NCBI GenBank assembly: GCA_026193755.1
Contig: JAPHUI010000316.1
Coordinates: 1 to 6,995, forward strand
DNA length: 6,995 nt
Source: Ignavibacteriaceae bacterium
GTDB taxonomy: Bacteria; Bacteroidota; Ignavibacteria; Ignavibacteriales; Ignavibacteriaceae
Reading direction: 5' to 3'
Shown here: positions 6,380 to 6,995 of the stretch, one piece after another
Position numbering within the stretch: position 1 is the stretch's first letter
How the letters are laid out: each line of letters opens with the position of its first letter
Made by a program: the position numbers and the translations under genes
The notes under the pieces: model-generated
Databases searched by the model: none
The model's input: only the letters and a program-made list of their open reading frames with translations
Told to the model about the DNA's origin: nothing

Positions 6380-6995
6380 TTAATCCAAAACAAACTCTTT
6401 TTTCCAGTCAACATCTTTTTCAAACGGTTTTTGATCTTCTTTAGCCAGCAGGTAATTTCCAAGAACAAGGTAATCCATATTTGTCCGCATAAAACATTTG
6501 TAAGCATCTTCCGGTGTGCAGACAATCGGCTCACCCCTAACATTAAATGAAGTGTTAATTATTACCGCGCAACCTGTGTCTTTTTCAAATTGCTGAATGA
6601 GTTTATGATATCTTGGATTTGTTTCTTTATGTACAGTTTGAAGTCTTGCAGAATAATCAACGTGAGTTATTGCAGGAATATCAGACCGAACAATGTTTAG
6701 TTTTTCTATTCCCCAAAGTTTTTCTTGCTCATCGGACATCTTTACCCTTCGTTCTTTTTTAACATCAGCAACAAGAAGCATGTAAGGACTTTCTTTTTCA
6801 ATTTCAAAATATTCACTTCCTTTTTCATAAAGAACTGATGGTGCAAAAGGTCTGAAACCTTCACGGAATTTTATTTTGATATTCATCAGCGCTTGCATTT
6901 TAGGAGAACGTGCATCTCCAATTATTGAGCGGGCACCGAGTGCTCGTGGCCCAAATTCCATTCTACCATCAAACCAGCCGATAACTTTTTCTTCA
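6380..6995 (-). CDS. NodU/CmcH-family carbamoyltransferase, C-terminal part (5' end beyond window)
   Basis: An open frame enters from the window edge and runs 205 codons to the stop at 6380-6382. The ATG at 6961 is internal: codons upstream read EEKVIGWFDGR, a normal family sequence, so the true start lies outside. Family hallmarks are EFGPRALGARSI just after the edge, FREGFRPFAPSVL, HVDYSARLQTV, and INTSFNVRGEPIVCTPEDA near the end. These make up the C-terminal region (Carbam_trans_C) of enzymes that use carbamoyl phosphate and ATP to place a carbamoyl group on a hydroxyl. Known members act on Nod factors (NodU), cephalosporin (CmcH), tobramycin (TobZ) and saxitoxin precursors (SxtI). The full protein is usually about 550-620 residues, so roughly a third is visible. 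In this operon the acceptor is probably a glycan or sugar-containing molecule, but nothing in the window identifies it. Confidence 0.95.
   Translation of the reverse strand, partial: EEKVIGWFDGRMEFGPRALGARSIIGDARSPKMQALMNIKIKFREGFRPFAPSVLYEKGSEYFEIEKESPYMLLVADVKKERRVKMSDEQEKLWGIEKLNIVRSDIPAITHVDYSARLQTVHKETNPRYHKLIQQFEKDTGCAVIINTSFNVRGEPIVCTPEDAYKCFMRTNMDYLVLGNYLLAKEDQKPFEKDVDWKKEFVLD

Noticed and set aside
6380..6961. Reading the carbamoyltransferase as a complete 193-residue protein starting at 6961
   Set aside because: The open frame continues upstream to the window edge with family-typical residues (VIGWFDGR before MEFGPRALG), so that methionine is internal and the gene is cut by the window.
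5630..6995. A saxitoxin biosynthesis cluster
   Set aside because: Only the SxtJ-type protein and the widespread carbamoyltransferase recall that cluster; no polyketide synthase, amidinotransferase or Rieske oxygenase gene is present.

Overview
The window is AT-rich, densely coding bacterial DNA. Its make-up suggests a member of the Bacteroidota/Ignavibacteriota (FCB) branch: secreted and lipoprotein genes with short N-terminal signals, a type I glutamine synthetase behind an Lrp/AsnC regulator, and a carbamoyltransferase/SxtJ/DUF5989 cluster. This placement is an inference from protein style and base composition. There is no rRNA, tRNA, CRISPR array, insertion sequence or phage gene. No gene-free stretch exceeds 300 bases; the longest is about 190.

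Left part (1-2673): a minus-strand gene, cut by the window edge at its 3' end, encodes an exported protein with a beta-sandwich N-terminal domain and an endonuclease/exonuclease/phosphatase (EEP) domain. It is divergent, across 65 bp, from a plus-strand gene for a small ArsC/Spx-type thioredoxin-fold protein. A separate plus-strand gene follows for a lipoprotein built from repeated G-N-G-N turns, resembling the DUF4097 adhesin-like beta-solenoid family.

Middle (2674-4803): the lipoprotein gene converges on glnA across a hairpin that is a good terminator for glnA. The regulator gene (Lrp/AsnC family) and glnA form a two-gene minus-strand operon 22 bp apart, with a plausible sigma70-type promoter. 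Immediately upstream of its -35 box lies a perfect 11-bp inverted repeat that could be an operator for the regulator itself. The glutamine synthetase retains the tyrosine that is adenylylated in enterobacterial GSI.

Right part (4828-6995): a tightly packed minus-strand operon. In order of transcription it holds the C-terminal part of a NodU/CmcH-type carbamoyltransferase, an SxtJ-type membrane protein, a 52-residue DUF5989-type membrane protein, a 53-residue lysine-rich protein of unknown family, and a family 2 glycosyltransferase. Gaps are 3, 9, 0 and -11 bp. The two small genes are easily missed, and their placement suggests co-translation with the rest. The most economical reading is a membrane-linked system for carbamoylating and glycosylating a surface glycan or small metabolite; the product cannot be told from the sequence.
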